42,821 bases of DNA, taken from the NCBI RefSeq assembly GCF_030151085.1, contig NZ_JASLER010000007.1:1-42821 (forward strand), in the 5' to 3' direction. Source of the stretch: Bacteroides sp. (GTDB taxonomy: Bacteria; Bacteroidota; Bacteroidia; Bacteroidales; Bacteroidaceae). Position numbers and translations under genes: made by a program. A model generated the notes under the pieces. It was not told the origin of the DNA. It did not search any database and saw only the letters and a program-made list of their open reading frames with translations. This document shows positions 9,306 through 17,609 of the stretch, one piece after another. The first letter of the stretch is position 1. Each line of letters opens with the position of its first letter.

Positions 9306-10850
9306 ATGAAGAAATATATGTTATGTTTAGCGTTGGTTGCCTGTTGTTTGCAGGCAACCAACGCACAAACGTCTAAAGTGACCTGGGGCGATCAAGGGAA
9401 TGGAACCTATATCAATCCTATCTTGAATGCCGATTATTCTGACCCCGATGTTATTCGGGTGGGAAATAAATATTATATGGTCTGTTCCGAGTTCCATTAT
9501 ATGGGCATGCCGGTATTGGAGTCGGATGATATGGTAAATTGGAAAACGATCAGTCAGGTATACAGTCGTTTGGATTTTCCCGGTTGGGATGAGAATGGCA
9601 ATTATGGAGGAGGCTCATGGGCACCTTCCATTCGATATCATGACGGGCGCTTCTGGATTTTCTTCTGTACTCCGCGCGAAGGTCTGATGATGACTACTGC
9701 TACTGATCCTCATGGTCCGTGGGCTCCACTTCATTGTGTGAAGAACATAGGGGGATGGGAAGACCCTTGTCCCCTTTGGGACGATGACGGGCAAGCTTAT
9801 ATTGGTCGTAGCCAGTTGGGAGCAGGACCTATTATTCTGCACAAAATGAGTGCGGATGGTAAAACTCTGCTGGATGATGGTCATGTAATTTATACCGGTC
9901 CTGTAGCTGAAGGAACCAAGTTCTTTAAAGCCAATGGTTACTATTACCTCAGCATTCCCGAAGGTGGAGTAGGTGAAGGATGGCAAACCATCTTACGTTC
10001 CAAGAATATCTATGGTCCTTACGAAAAAAAGGTGGTCCTGGAAAAAGGAAGTACCGATGTGAATGGTCCTCATCAGGGAGCATTGGTTGATACACCCGAG
10101 GGGGAGTGGTGGTTCTATCATTTCCAACTGACTGAACCACTTGGACGGGTAGTGCATCTGCAACCTGCTCATTGGAAAGATGAATGGCCGGTCATTGGTG
10201 TAGACATCGATATGAATGGAATAGGTGAACCCGTAAAAGTGTGGACAAAACCCAAAGTTGGTAAAACTGTTTTTCCCTATTATCCATTGGCTTCGGATGA
10301 TTTTAATTCTGAAACTTTAGGTTTACAGTGGCAATTCAACCACAATCCTGTGAATCAGAACTGGAGTTTGTCCAAACGTAAAGGTTACTTTGCTCTTACG
10401 GCTTCAAAAGCCGACTGTTTGCGTGCTTCCCGTAATATGCTCACTCAGAAATGTATGGGATACGAGAGTGTAGCTACTACCGAACTCGATTTCTCAGAAC
10501 TGGTCGAAGGACAAAGAGCCGGATTATTCTGTGTAGGAAATCTCTATAATGCTATTGGTGTTTTAAAGGAAGCTGGCAAGAATTATTTGTATCTGGAGTC
10601 GAATGGTCAGGTAGAGAAAATCAAAGTTATTACCGGCCGAAAAGTATATCTTCGTGCTACTTTGGATGCAAAAGCCAATCAGCATCAATTATCCTTTAGT
10701 ACGGATAATAAGCGGTTTACTTCCTGTGGTAAATCTTATTCTTTGAGGTTTGGTGATTGGAAGGGAGCGAGAGTAGGGATTTTCTCCTATACTGTCAATG
10801 ACAACCAAGGAACTGCTTATTTCAATGGATTTGATTACGACTTTAATTGA
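9306..10850 (+). CDS. Secreted glycoside hydrolase family 43 (beta-xylosidase/alpha-L-arabinofuranosidase type)
   Basis: 514 residues, starting 2 bases after the GH36 stop. The signal peptide is MKKYMLCLALVACCLQATNA. The five-bladed propeller domain (about 30-320) shows the expected three acids: base Asp46 in DYSDPDV, pKa-setting Asp153 in GWEDPCPLWDDDG, and acid Glu202 in VAEGTKFF. The C-terminal part (about 330-510) looks like the concanavalin-like beta-sandwich common behind GH43 beta-xylosidases. It likely removes xylosyl or arabinofuranosyl ends, but the family alone does not separate these activities. A perfect 14-bp stem-loop lies inside the signal-peptide codons (9330-9364). The 3' end is followed by a periodic inverted-repeat array and a bidirectional terminator. 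Confidence 0.93.
   Translation: MKKYMLCLALVACCLQATNAQTSKVTWGDQGNGTYINPILNADYSDPDVIRVGNKYYMVCSEFHYMGMPVLESDDMVNWKTISQVYSRLDFPGWDENGNYGGGSWAPSIRYHDGRFWIFFCTPREGLMMTTATDPHGPWAPLHCVKNIGGWEDPCPLWDDDGQAYIGRSQLGAGPIILHKMSADGKTLLDDGHVIYTGPVAEGTKFFKANGYYYLSIPEGGVGEGWQTILRSKNIYGPYEKKVVLEKGSTDVNGPHQGALVDTPEGEWWFYHFQLTEPLGRVVHLQPAHWKDEWPVIGVDIDMNGIGEPVKVWTKPKVGKTVFPYYPLASDDFNSETLGLQWQFNHNPVNQNWSLSKRKGYFALTASKADCLRASRNMLTQKCMGYESVATTELDFSELVEGQRAGLFCVGNLYNAIGVLKEAGKNYLYLESNGQVEKIKVITGRKVYLRATLDAKANQHQLSFSTDNKRFTSCGKSYSLRFGDWKGARVGIFSYTVNDNQGTAYFNGFDYDFN
9330..9364 (+). repeat. Perfect 14-bp stem-loop inside the GH43 signal-peptide codons
   Basis: Arms 9330-9343 (GCGTTGGTTGCCTG) and 9351-9364 (its exact reverse complement) flank a 7-base loop. 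The structure spans codons 9 to 20 and starts 25 bases into the message. No T-run follows, so it is not a standard terminator. It may slow or gate translation of the second gene of the operon (inference). Confidence 0.8.
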
Positions 10851-10877
10851 TATAATGAAGTCTTAAAGCTATACTCG

Positions 10878-10953
10878 CTCCGCTACACCTCCGCTTATGC
10901 TTCGCTTTGAGGGTACTCTAAGCGGAGGAAGAGCGGAGGTGTAGCGGAGTAGG
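10878..10953. repeat. Inverted array of 11-bp-period CTCCGCT / AGCGGAG units
   Basis: Three left units start at 10878, 10889 and 10900 (CTCCGCT, CTCCGCT, CTTCGCT), exactly 11 bases apart. After a 10-base spacer, three right units start at 10921, 10932 and 10943 (AGCGGAG each), again 11 apart. The two halves are inverted, so several alternative stems can form: an 18-bp perfect stem (10878-10895 with 10932-10949) or a 10-bp stem (10889-10898 with 10919-10928). It lies in the 3' untranslated part of the GH36-GH43 transcript. Confidence 0.85.
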
Positions 10954-11035
10954 TGCAGTACTGAGATGCATTATGCAGATAAAGTAAATTATAGAGCCGA
11001 CATTTAATAGATGTAATCCGAATAACTAAACAAAC

Positions 11036-11085
11036 AAAAAAGAGAGTGCATATCTACAAATTGTGTGATATGCACTCTCTTTTTT
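11036..11085. terminator. Bidirectional intrinsic terminator between GH43 and secA
   Basis: Perfect 14-bp arms 11041-11054 and 11067-11080 with a 12-base loop, an A-run before (11036-11040) and a T-run after (11081-11085). It works on paper for both converging transcripts: GH36-GH43 from the left and secA from the right. Confidence 0.9.
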
Positions 11086-11149
11086 ATTAGCCTGGATGTT
11101 GTTAGTGAAATGGTCTGTAATAGTACAGACCATTATCAACTAATCTCTT

Positions 11150-14100
11150 TTATGCATTAGCTCCGTGGCAATTCTTGAACTTCTTGCCACTACCGCAAGG
11201 ACAAGGATCATTACGACCTACAGTCTTCTCCGCACGGATAGGTTCACGTTTGGGTTGTTCACGGGTATCTTGGGCAGCGGCTGCCTGTTGATTCGGATCA
11301 CTCAGGTCTTGCTTCTGTTCACGATATTTGCTCAGGTCCTGACGTTCTTCGGGAGCTGCTTGACGAACTTCTTGAGGTTCTTGTACCGGAATTTGTCCAC
11401 GCATCAAGATAGAGATTGTCTGATTATTGATCTTGTCAACCATTGTATCGAACAGGTTAACAGACTCTAGTTTATAAATCAATAACGGATCCTTTTGTTC
11501 GTAGCTAGCATTTTGTACAGAGTGTTTCAACTCATCCAATTCACGCAAGTTCTCTTTCCAAGACTCATCGATAACATGTAGCAGGATAGACTTCTCGAAT
11601 GATTTTACCACTTCCTTACATTGGCTTTCGTAAGCGCTTTTCAAGTTACAAGAAATGTTGTACATGCGCTTACCGTCTGTGATAGGAATAAGGATGTTCT
11701 CGTACATGTGACCTTGGGTTTCATATACTTGTTTGATAACCGGGAAGGCAATCTGTGCCATGCGTTCAGTCTTACGTTTGAAGAGTTCCATAGCGGCATC
11801 GAAAGTTTTGTCTGCCAACTTTTCTTTCTTTTCGTTCTTGAATTCTTCTTCGGTAAACGGAGTTTCCATAGCGAGCGTCTGCAACAAATCCATCTTACAG
11901 TTTTCGTAGTCAGGAGCTTCTATGGCAGCGGCGCAACGGTCCCAAATCATGTTTACGATATCCATACCGATACGTTCACCCATCAAAGCGTGACGACGTT
12001 TGGTGTAGACTACCGTACGTTGCTTGTTCATTACGTCATCATATTCCAGCAAACGCTTACGAATACCGAAGTTGTTTTCTTCTACCTTCTTCTGAGCACG
12101 TTCAATAGACTTGGAGATCATACTGTGTTCAATCATTTCACCTTCCTTGAAACCCAGTTTATCCATTACACCGGCAATACGGTCGGAAGAGAACAGACGC
12201 ATCAAATCGTCTTCCAATGAAACGAAGAATACAGATGAACCCGGGTCACCCTGACGTCCGGCACGACCACGTAACTGACGGTCTACACGGCGTGACTCAT
12301 GACGTTCTGTACCGATAATGGCAAGACCGCCGGCAGCTTTTACTTCCGGACTCAACTTGATATCGGTACCACGACCTGCCATGTTGGTAGCAATGGTTAC
12401 AGCACACTTCAAACCTGCGGTAGCTACGATGTCTGCTTCTCTTTGGTGCAACTTCGCATTCAATACGCTGTGCTCAATTTTGCGCATAGTCAACATCTTG
12501 CTCAGCATTTCGGAGATTTCTACTGAAGTGGTACCTACCAGAACAGGACGTCCGGCTGCTACCATTGCTTCGATTTCTTCGATAACGGCTTTATATTTTT
12601 CGCGTTTTGTTTTGTAAACGCGGTCGTTCATATCGTTACGTGAAATACGGCGGTTGGTAGGGATAACCACAACATCCAGTTTATAGATGTCCCACAACTC
12701 ACCTGCTTCTGTTTCGGCTGTACCGGTCATACCCGAAAGTTTGTGGTACATACGGAAATAATTCTGCAAAGTAATTGTAGCGAAAGTCTGGGTAGCAGCT
12801 TCTACTTTTACACCTTCCTTGGCTTCGATGGCTTGGTGTAGACCGTCGGAGTAACGGCGACCTTCCATGATACGACCGGTCTGCTCGTCTACAATCTTAA
12901 CCTGTCCGTCAATCACTACGTATTCATCGTCTTTTTCGAACATAGTGTAAGCCTTCAACAATTGGTTGATAGTATGCACACGTTCTGACTTGATGGCATA
13001 GTTAGTCATCAAAGCATCTTTCTTTTCAAGACGTTGATCGTCTGAGAGTTCTGCTTCATTCTCAAGAGCTGAGAGTTGGGCGGTGATATCGGGCAATACG
13101 AAGAAGGTAGGGTCTTCAGAGTGACCGCTGATAAGGTCTACACCTTTATCTGTCAAGTCTACGCTGTTCAACTTTTCTTCGATAACGAAATACAAGGGTT
13201 CAGTTACTTCGGGCATGCGCTTATTGTTCTGCTCCATGTATATTTCCTCGGTCTTGAGCATACCGGCTTTGATGCCTTGCTCACTGAGGAATTTAATCAA
13301 TGCCTTGTTCTTGGGTAAGCACTTATGGCTACGAAACAAGGCGAGGAAGCCTTCTTCTACTTCCTTCTTGTCGCTGGAAGCAATCAGGCGCTTGGCATCA
13401 GCCAGATATTGGGTAGCTAGCTTCTTCTGAGCTTCAACCAGACGTTCTACCAGCGGGCGAAGTTCTTCGAAAAGTTGGTCGTCGCCTTTAGGTACCGGAC
13501 CTGAGATAATCAACGGAGTACGGGCGTCATCAATCAATACGGAGTCTACCTCATCGACGATAGCATAGTTATGCTGGCGTTGTACAAGGTCTTTGGGGCT
13601 GATTGCCATATTATCACGCAGGTAGTCGAAACCGAATTCGTTGTTTGTACCAAAGGTGATATCTGCCAGATAAGCTTTGCGACGTGCGTCGGAGTTAGGC
13701 TGATGGCGGTCGATACAATCTACACTCAATCCGTGGAACATGTATAGCGGGCCCATCCACTCGGAGTCACGCTTGGAGAGGTAGTCGTTCACGGTAACCA
13801 CGTGTACACCATTGCCGGTCAATGCATTGAGGAATACAGGCAGGGTAGCTACAAGGGTCTTACCTTCACCTGTTGCCATTTCGGCAATTTTACCTTTATG
13901 CAGTACTACACCACCAAAGAGCTGAACATCGTAGTGGATCATATTCCATACGGTATCATTTCCACCGGCTACCCAATGGTTCTGATAGATGGCTTTGTCA
14001 TCTTCAATGCGTACGAAGTCTTTAGTGGTTGCCAGCAGGCGGTCGAAGTCGGTGGCAGTAACTACTATTTCTTCATTTTCGGTGAAGCGCTTGGCTGTTT

Positions 14101-14446
14101 CTTTTACGATAGAGAAAGCGGTAGGCAGAACTTCTTCGAGTGCTTTCTCGTAGATGTCCAATATCTCTTTTTCAATTTTGTCAATCTGGTTGAAGATTTC
14201 TTCACGTTTTTCCAGTTCGGTGCTTTCAACGCTGGCTTTCAGTTCGTCTACTTGGGCACGTTGTTCGGTGGCAGAGTTCTTGATGTATTCTTTCAGTTCT
14301 TCTGTCTTGGCACGCAGTGCGTCGTTGTCGAGCTTTTCTACTTTCGGGTAAGCGGCTTTGATCTTTTCCACCCACGGCTGTATTTCTTTCATGTCGCGTG
14401 TGGATTTGTTGCCGAAAATCGAGCTTAAAATTTCATTAAATCCCAT
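11150..14446 (-). CDS. secA: Preprotein translocase motor subunit SecA
   Basis: 1098 residues from MGFNEILSSIFG at 14446; the frame is open for 16 more residues upstream, but those do not look like a SecA N-terminus. SecA is the ATPase that drives unfolded preproteins through SecYEG. Walker A GEGKT is at about 193-197, with the DEAD-like VIDEVDSVLIDDARTPLIIS, TNMAGRGTDI, and the QLRGRAGRQGDPGSS helicase motif. The C-terminal zinc-binding tail CPCGSGKKFKNCHG contacts SecB or ribosomes in other species. Walker A lies about 90 residues later than in E. coli SecA because of a charged, helical N-terminal extension or insertion (about 30-110). A long low-complexity Gln/Glu/Pro linker precedes the tail. 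Confidence 0.99.
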   Translation of the reverse strand: MGFNEILSSIFGNKSTRDMKEIQPWVEKIKAAYPKVEKLDNDALRAKTEELKEYIKNSATEQRAQVDELKASVESTELEKREEIFNQIDKIEKEILDIYEKALEEVLPTAFSIVKETAKRFTENEEIVVTATDFDRLLATTKDFVRIEDDKAIYQNHWVAGGNDTVWNMIHYDVQLFGGVVLHKGKIAEMATGEGKTLVATLPVFLNALTGNGVHVVTVNDYLSKRDSEWMGPLYMFHGLSVDCIDRHQPNSDARRKAYLADITFGTNNEFGFDYLRDNMAISPKDLVQRQHNYAIVDEVDSVLIDDARTPLIISGPVPKGDDQLFEELRPLVERLVEAQKKLATQYLADAKRLIASSDKKEVEEGFLALFRSHKCLPKNKALIKFLSEQGIKAGMLKTEEIYMEQNNKRMPEVTEPLYFVIEEKLNSVDLTDKGVDLISGHSEDPTFFVLPDITAQLSALENEAELSDDQRLEKKDALMTNYAIKSERVHTINQLLKAYTMFEKDDEYVVIDGQVKIVDEQTGRIMEGRRYSDGLHQAIEAKEGVKVEAATQTFATITLQNYFRMYHKLSGMTGTAETEAGELWDIYKLDVVVIPTNRRISRNDMNDRVYKTKREKYKAVIEEIEAMVAAGRPVLVGTTSVEISEMLSKMLTMRKIEHSVLNAKLHQREADIVATAGLKCAVTIATNMAGRGTDIKLSPEVKAAGGLAIIGTERHESRRVDRQLRGRAGRQGDPGSSVFFVSLEDDLMRLFSSDRIAGVMDKLGFKEGEMIEHSMISKSIERAQKKVEENNFGIRKRLLEYDDVMNKQRTVVYTKRRHALMGERIGMDIVNMIWDRCAAAIEAPDYENCKMDLLQTLAMETPFTEEEFKNEKKEKLADKTFDAAMELFKRKTERMAQIAFPVIKQVYETQGHMYENILIPITDGKRMYNISCNLKSAYESQCKEVVKSFEKSILLHVIDESWKENLRELDELKHSVQNASYEQKDPLLIYKLESVNLFDTMVDKINNQTISILMRGQIPVQEPQEVRQAAPEERQDLSKYREQKQDLSDPNQQAAAAQDTREQPKREPIRAEKTVGRNDPCPCGSGKKFKNCHGANA

Positions 14447-14533
14447 TATATATCTGTTTTTATTATTATTTACTAAATTGATTGAAGAGCGCAATTACAA
14501 ACGTTTTAATTGCAATTGCTGGCATTTTGGGTA

Positions 14534-14541
14534 CAAAGTTA
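14534..14541 (-). promoter_or_regulatory. -7 box for secA
   Basis: On the minus strand this reads TAACTTTG, an exact match to TAnnTTTG, about 88 bases before the secA start. No clear -33 element is seen. Confidence 0.5.
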
Positions 14542-14581
14542 CACTAAAATGCTGATTTTCCAGTGATTTACGGGAGGTTTT

Positions 14582-16150
14582 TTACAAATCGAGAGGACTT
14601 GCAGTACTTGCATTCGGAGCACGAATGCGCATCACACTCGATAGAGTGGGAGCTATGCGGTCAACGCTGATGGGTATGCGAATTGTTTCGGCTTTGATAC
14701 CAGCACCTATCAGAATAAGAGGAGCGGGGATATTGGCACTACGTACTACGCGGTTATCGGAATTATTTTCCTGCATGATGGTCCAGCCAGGTAGTATATT
14801 TATCAATAAATCGCCAGAACGTTTACGGTGAAAACTATTACGTACCAGTTCTATTTGTGGCGACCATGAGCCTAAGAGTAGTCTGTGGGCGGAATAAACT
14901 TCGTTTACACCACTGAACTGCACCAGAAATTCGGCAGATTTATCTTGTATCTCAGCCAAATTCAATTGTTTGTTTTCAATGAGTTTGTGATTGAGATAGA
15001 TTTGTTGGTTGTAATAAGCTTCTACATATTGTCCCTCTCCATAAGTAGCCATAAGATACATATTCAAGAGGGTAGCACAACGGTTCAAGTAAAATTCTCC
15101 CCCCGGTATACGGTAAATACTGGCATCGGCAACTTCAGGATCAGTATATCCGGTGGAGGTGATGCAGAAAAGCACGTTATGAAGTCCTACTTTACGTTCT
15201 ATGATATCCAGCAAGTTGGCGATGCTACGGTCCAGACGGACGTATGCATCTTGCACTTCCATAGCACAATCTTGTGTGCTTTGGTGATTATAATTACCTG
15301 CATAGTAGGTAAGTGACAATAAATCGGGTACATTATCCTGACCGATAGTACTCTTGTTCAACAACTCTTCGGTCAGTAAATTGACTTCGTCGTTGACAAA
15401 AGGACTGGTAATCATCCGACGGTATTTGTTGATTCGTTCACCGTCCAATTTATATTTAAATGGCTGGTTGCGCCATTCCGGTAGAAAAGTATAGCTAGTG
15501 AAGGGATGCACTGGCGTCCACACCATATCTTTGATACGGAAGTCAGGTGATTTCCGTTCGTTGTATTGGCTTACCCACCATGGAAACTCGCTATAGTAGG
15601 TAGTGCTGCACCATTTTCCTGTATTTTCATTGAGCCAAAAGGCACCGTTTCCGGCATGTCCGGCGCCAAAGATGGCGGCATCTCGGAATGGGGCGATGGC
15701 ATATACTAAACCTTTATTGCGCGTAGCTATTTTCAGCTCGTCGGCAAACGTAGAAGTCAGTAATTGTGAAGGAGAGGTACTTTCATCGGTGTAGTTACCC
15801 ATGAAGTTGGGATCGTCTACACAATTTACAGGACGTAGCGTACCGGCATCCAACCAATTTTCTGCAATGATGCCGTTTATAGAAGGGGTACTTCCTGTAT
15901 AAATGGCTGCAATAGCAGAAGCACGGTCTGTTCCGTTGAATGGGAATTCTGCTTGGTGGAATACTTTGCCGTCACGTAATAGTCGTTTGAAACCTTTTTC
16001 TCCGTACAAAGATGAAAATGCTTCCATGTAATCCGTGCGCAACTGATCAATTGTCAATGCTACTACCAATTTTGGGGTAGCAGGCAGTGGTTGGGCTTGC
16101 AGGCCGCTGAAAGTCAGCGCGAGTATGGAAGTTATCAGTCCTTTTTTCAT
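14582..16150 (-). CDS. Periplasmic alkaline phosphatase superfamily protein (PafA-like)
   Basis: 522 residues from the ATG at 16150, chosen because it gives a signal peptide (MKKGLITSILALTFSGLQA); the longer frame from 16255 lies inside the upstream gene. The fold is recognised by the metal-site start VVALTIDQLRTDYME, the nucleophile region FNGTDRASAIAAIYTGSTPSINGI, and the later DLLSLTYYAGNYNHQ and ITSTGY segments that supply further metal ligands. It probably hydrolyses phosphate mono- or diesters in the periplasm. The substrate is not known. Its ATG overlaps the stop of the upstream DUF4105 gene as TAATG, so the two are translationally coupled. A 6-bp stem lies in its signal-peptide codons (16105-16119). 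Confidence 0.85.
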   Translation of the reverse strand: MKKGLITSILALTFSGLQAQPLPATPKLVVALTIDQLRTDYMEAFSSLYGEKGFKRLLRDGKVFHQAEFPFNGTDRASAIAAIYTGSTPSINGIIAENWLDAGTLRPVNCVDDPNFMGNYTDESTSPSQLLTSTFADELKIATRNKGLVYAIAPFRDAAIFGAGHAGNGAFWLNENTGKWCSTTYYSEFPWWVSQYNERKSPDFRIKDMVWTPVHPFTSYTFLPEWRNQPFKYKLDGERINKYRRMITSPFVNDEVNLLTEELLNKSTIGQDNVPDLLSLTYYAGNYNHQSTQDCAMEVQDAYVRLDRSIANLLDIIERKVGLHNVLFCITSTGYTDPEVADASIYRIPGGEFYLNRCATLLNMYLMATYGEGQYVEAYYNQQIYLNHKLIENKQLNLAEIQDKSAEFLVQFSGVNEVYSAHRLLLGSWSPQIELVRNSFHRKRSGDLLINILPGWTIMQENNSDNRVVRSANIPAPLILIGAGIKAETIRIPISVDRIAPTLSSVMRIRAPNASTASPLDL

Positions 16151-17367
16151 TATTTTCGTTTGTAGGAGAGAATAAGGTTGCTTGCCGAACGTATCAACAA
16201 ACACAGTGCCAAAGGTAATACAGCTAAGTCGATTTTTTGTGGAATTATCGCCCAAAACCCTATAAAAAGTGTTAAAACTGTAAAATTGGCCAACATATAG
16301 CGGCTTAATTTCTTTTTTCGCACTCTATTTAGCATACATGGCAGGCAAAGTAAGTGCAATGGATGGAAGACAAACAGCAGATAGTTGGGGCTGACTGCCG
16401 GGTGTTGTGAGAAAAGTACCAGAAATGCAAGGATACATCCGGCAAGTCCGGCTGCAAGGAATAGTATGAGGTCGATTCCCCATAATGTTTTTCCATTGCG
16501 GATGCCATAAATGGTGGCGACTGTTACTATAATAAATAATAGTAAAGATGCTTGCATAGGTGTAATACCACCCGATTGATGGTCGGCAGCTGTTTTACCG
16601 GTGATTACTACTTTCTCGTCAGTAGTTACCAGAGGACGTACTTGTCCGGCGGTGTCTGCTATTTGAGCTTTATTGAAGAATTCTTGCACGTAGAAAGGGA
16701 TGAACATCATCAGTCTTCGGTTGATGGGTTTGTCAGCCTGACTACCAATGCAGAGGTCTATACCAAAACGTGACCAGAGATGCCCTTCACTATATTTATG
16801 TAGTAAATCACGGAAGGTTATTCCGGTGTGCGTGTCGGTCATATTGTCAGCATATTCCAAATTGCCGTTGATAGCTTTTTCTATGAGATCACGCGGACGA
16901 GTGGCGCAGTTGTCGTAAAAGAAATTATAGCGATATACTCGGTTTTCTGGGCGATAGTTTTCTTGCAGAAGGTTTACGAGTTGGACCTTTTCTTCTTGAT
17001 TGAGATTCAATGTCTGTTGCCAGACGTCACGACCGGAATAGTCGTATTCGGCAGCAAAGTGTTCATAGTCTGATACGCCCAGTTGATAATCTGTTTCTCC
17101 TAAAGCAAAGCGGAAGATGAAATTAGGGGTATTGAAGTTGAACATACCATAATTAAATACAGCATCAATACCTTGTGTGAAGTTTTGGTAGCGTATGGCA
17201 GTATGACCGAAGAGTGAATATATTTCTCCGCCCGAAGCGCACGTCAGCAGGCTGATACGTATGGAGTCGGAAGTATTTCCTTGCTGCGTTTGTGTTTGGG
17301 CAATGGCCTTGTGTGCACAAAGGAAAAATAGGATGACATATATAGTAATGAGTATGTTCCGTTTCAT
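16150..17367 (-). CDS. lnb: DUF4105 membrane protein, probable lipoprotein N-acyltransferase (Lnb)
   Basis: 405 residues with an N-terminal signal (MKRNILITIYVILFFLCAHKAIAQ), a periplasmic domain (about 30-250) and about five C-terminal membrane helices (about 265-400). The DUF4105 hallmarks are CASGGEIYSLFGHTAIR with His55 and YNFFYDNCATRPRD with Cys154. As I recall, the Bacteroides lipoprotein N-acyltransferase Lnb belongs to this family and uses a Cys-His dyad; Bacteroides lack the classical Lnt. That would make this the last enzyme of lipoprotein maturation, adding the third acyl chain. It overlaps the PafA-like gene by one base (TAATG) and sits two genes from secA. The family assignment is firm; the enzymatic role rests on recalled literature. 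Confidence 0.8.
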   Translation of the reverse strand: MKRNILITIYVILFFLCAHKAIAQTQTQQGNTSDSIRISLLTCASGGEIYSLFGHTAIRYQNFTQGIDAVFNYGMFNFNTPNFIFRFALGETDYQLGVSDYEHFAAEYDYSGRDVWQQTLNLNQEEKVQLVNLLQENYRPENRVYRYNFFYDNCATRPRDLIEKAINGNLEYADNMTDTHTGITFRDLLHKYSEGHLWSRFGIDLCIGSQADKPINRRLMMFIPFYVQEFFNKAQIADTAGQVRPLVTTDEKVVITGKTAADHQSGGITPMQASLLLFIIVTVATIYGIRNGKTLWGIDLILFLAAGLAGCILAFLVLFSQHPAVSPNYLLFVFHPLHLLCLPCMLNRVRKKKLSRYMLANFTVLTLFIGFWAIIPQKIDLAVLPLALCLLIRSASNLILSYKRK

Positions 17368-17477
17368 GGCTGCAAACTTACATAAAAATCTTGATTATGA
17401 TACAAAGGAAGAACTAAATTCTAAATTTGAAAATTAAGATAAAGTTATTATTTGTGTTTGTTGGTGATATTCTAAAT

Positions 17478-17533
17478 GTCTTACTCTAGATTTAGATGAT
17501 ACTTATAAGAGTCAGTCAAATCTAGAGTAAGAC
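17478..17533. repeat. 16-bp perfect inverted repeat between lnb and coaX
   Basis: Arms 17478-17493 (GTCTTACTCTAGATTT) and 17518-17533 are exact reverse complements around a 24-base spacer. No T-run follows in either direction, so a terminator is unlikely. It lies in the AT-rich gap between the divergent lnb and coaX genes and could be an operator or a remnant of a small repeat element. Confidence 0.7.
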
Positions 17534-17577
17534 AGTAAATTATTCTCAGCAAGCCGAGTTATTTCTTATTAAAATCG

Positions 17578-17586
17578 TATCTTTGC
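17578..17586 (+). promoter_or_regulatory. -7 box for the coaX operon
   Basis: TATCTTTGC is an exact match to the TAnnTTTG core, 24 bases before the GTG start of coaX. Predicted transcription would start near 17593, leaving a short leader of about 17 bases. Confidence 0.7.
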
Positions 17587-17609
17587 ACCGCTAAACAATA
17601 AGCAACCTA

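Noticed and set aside
10861..11035. Mobile element or IS end at the 11-bp array
   Set aside because: No transposase, target duplication or second copy is seen; the periodic structure is better described as an array.
13802..14428. 208-residue open frame opposite secA
   Set aside because: Antisense shadow of secA; Phe/Cys-rich with no recognisable domain. The same applies to 11621-12220.
17371..17379. Minus-strand TAAGTTTGC as a promoter for lnb
   Set aside because: It lies directly before the ATG, which would make the message leaderless. More likely a chance match.
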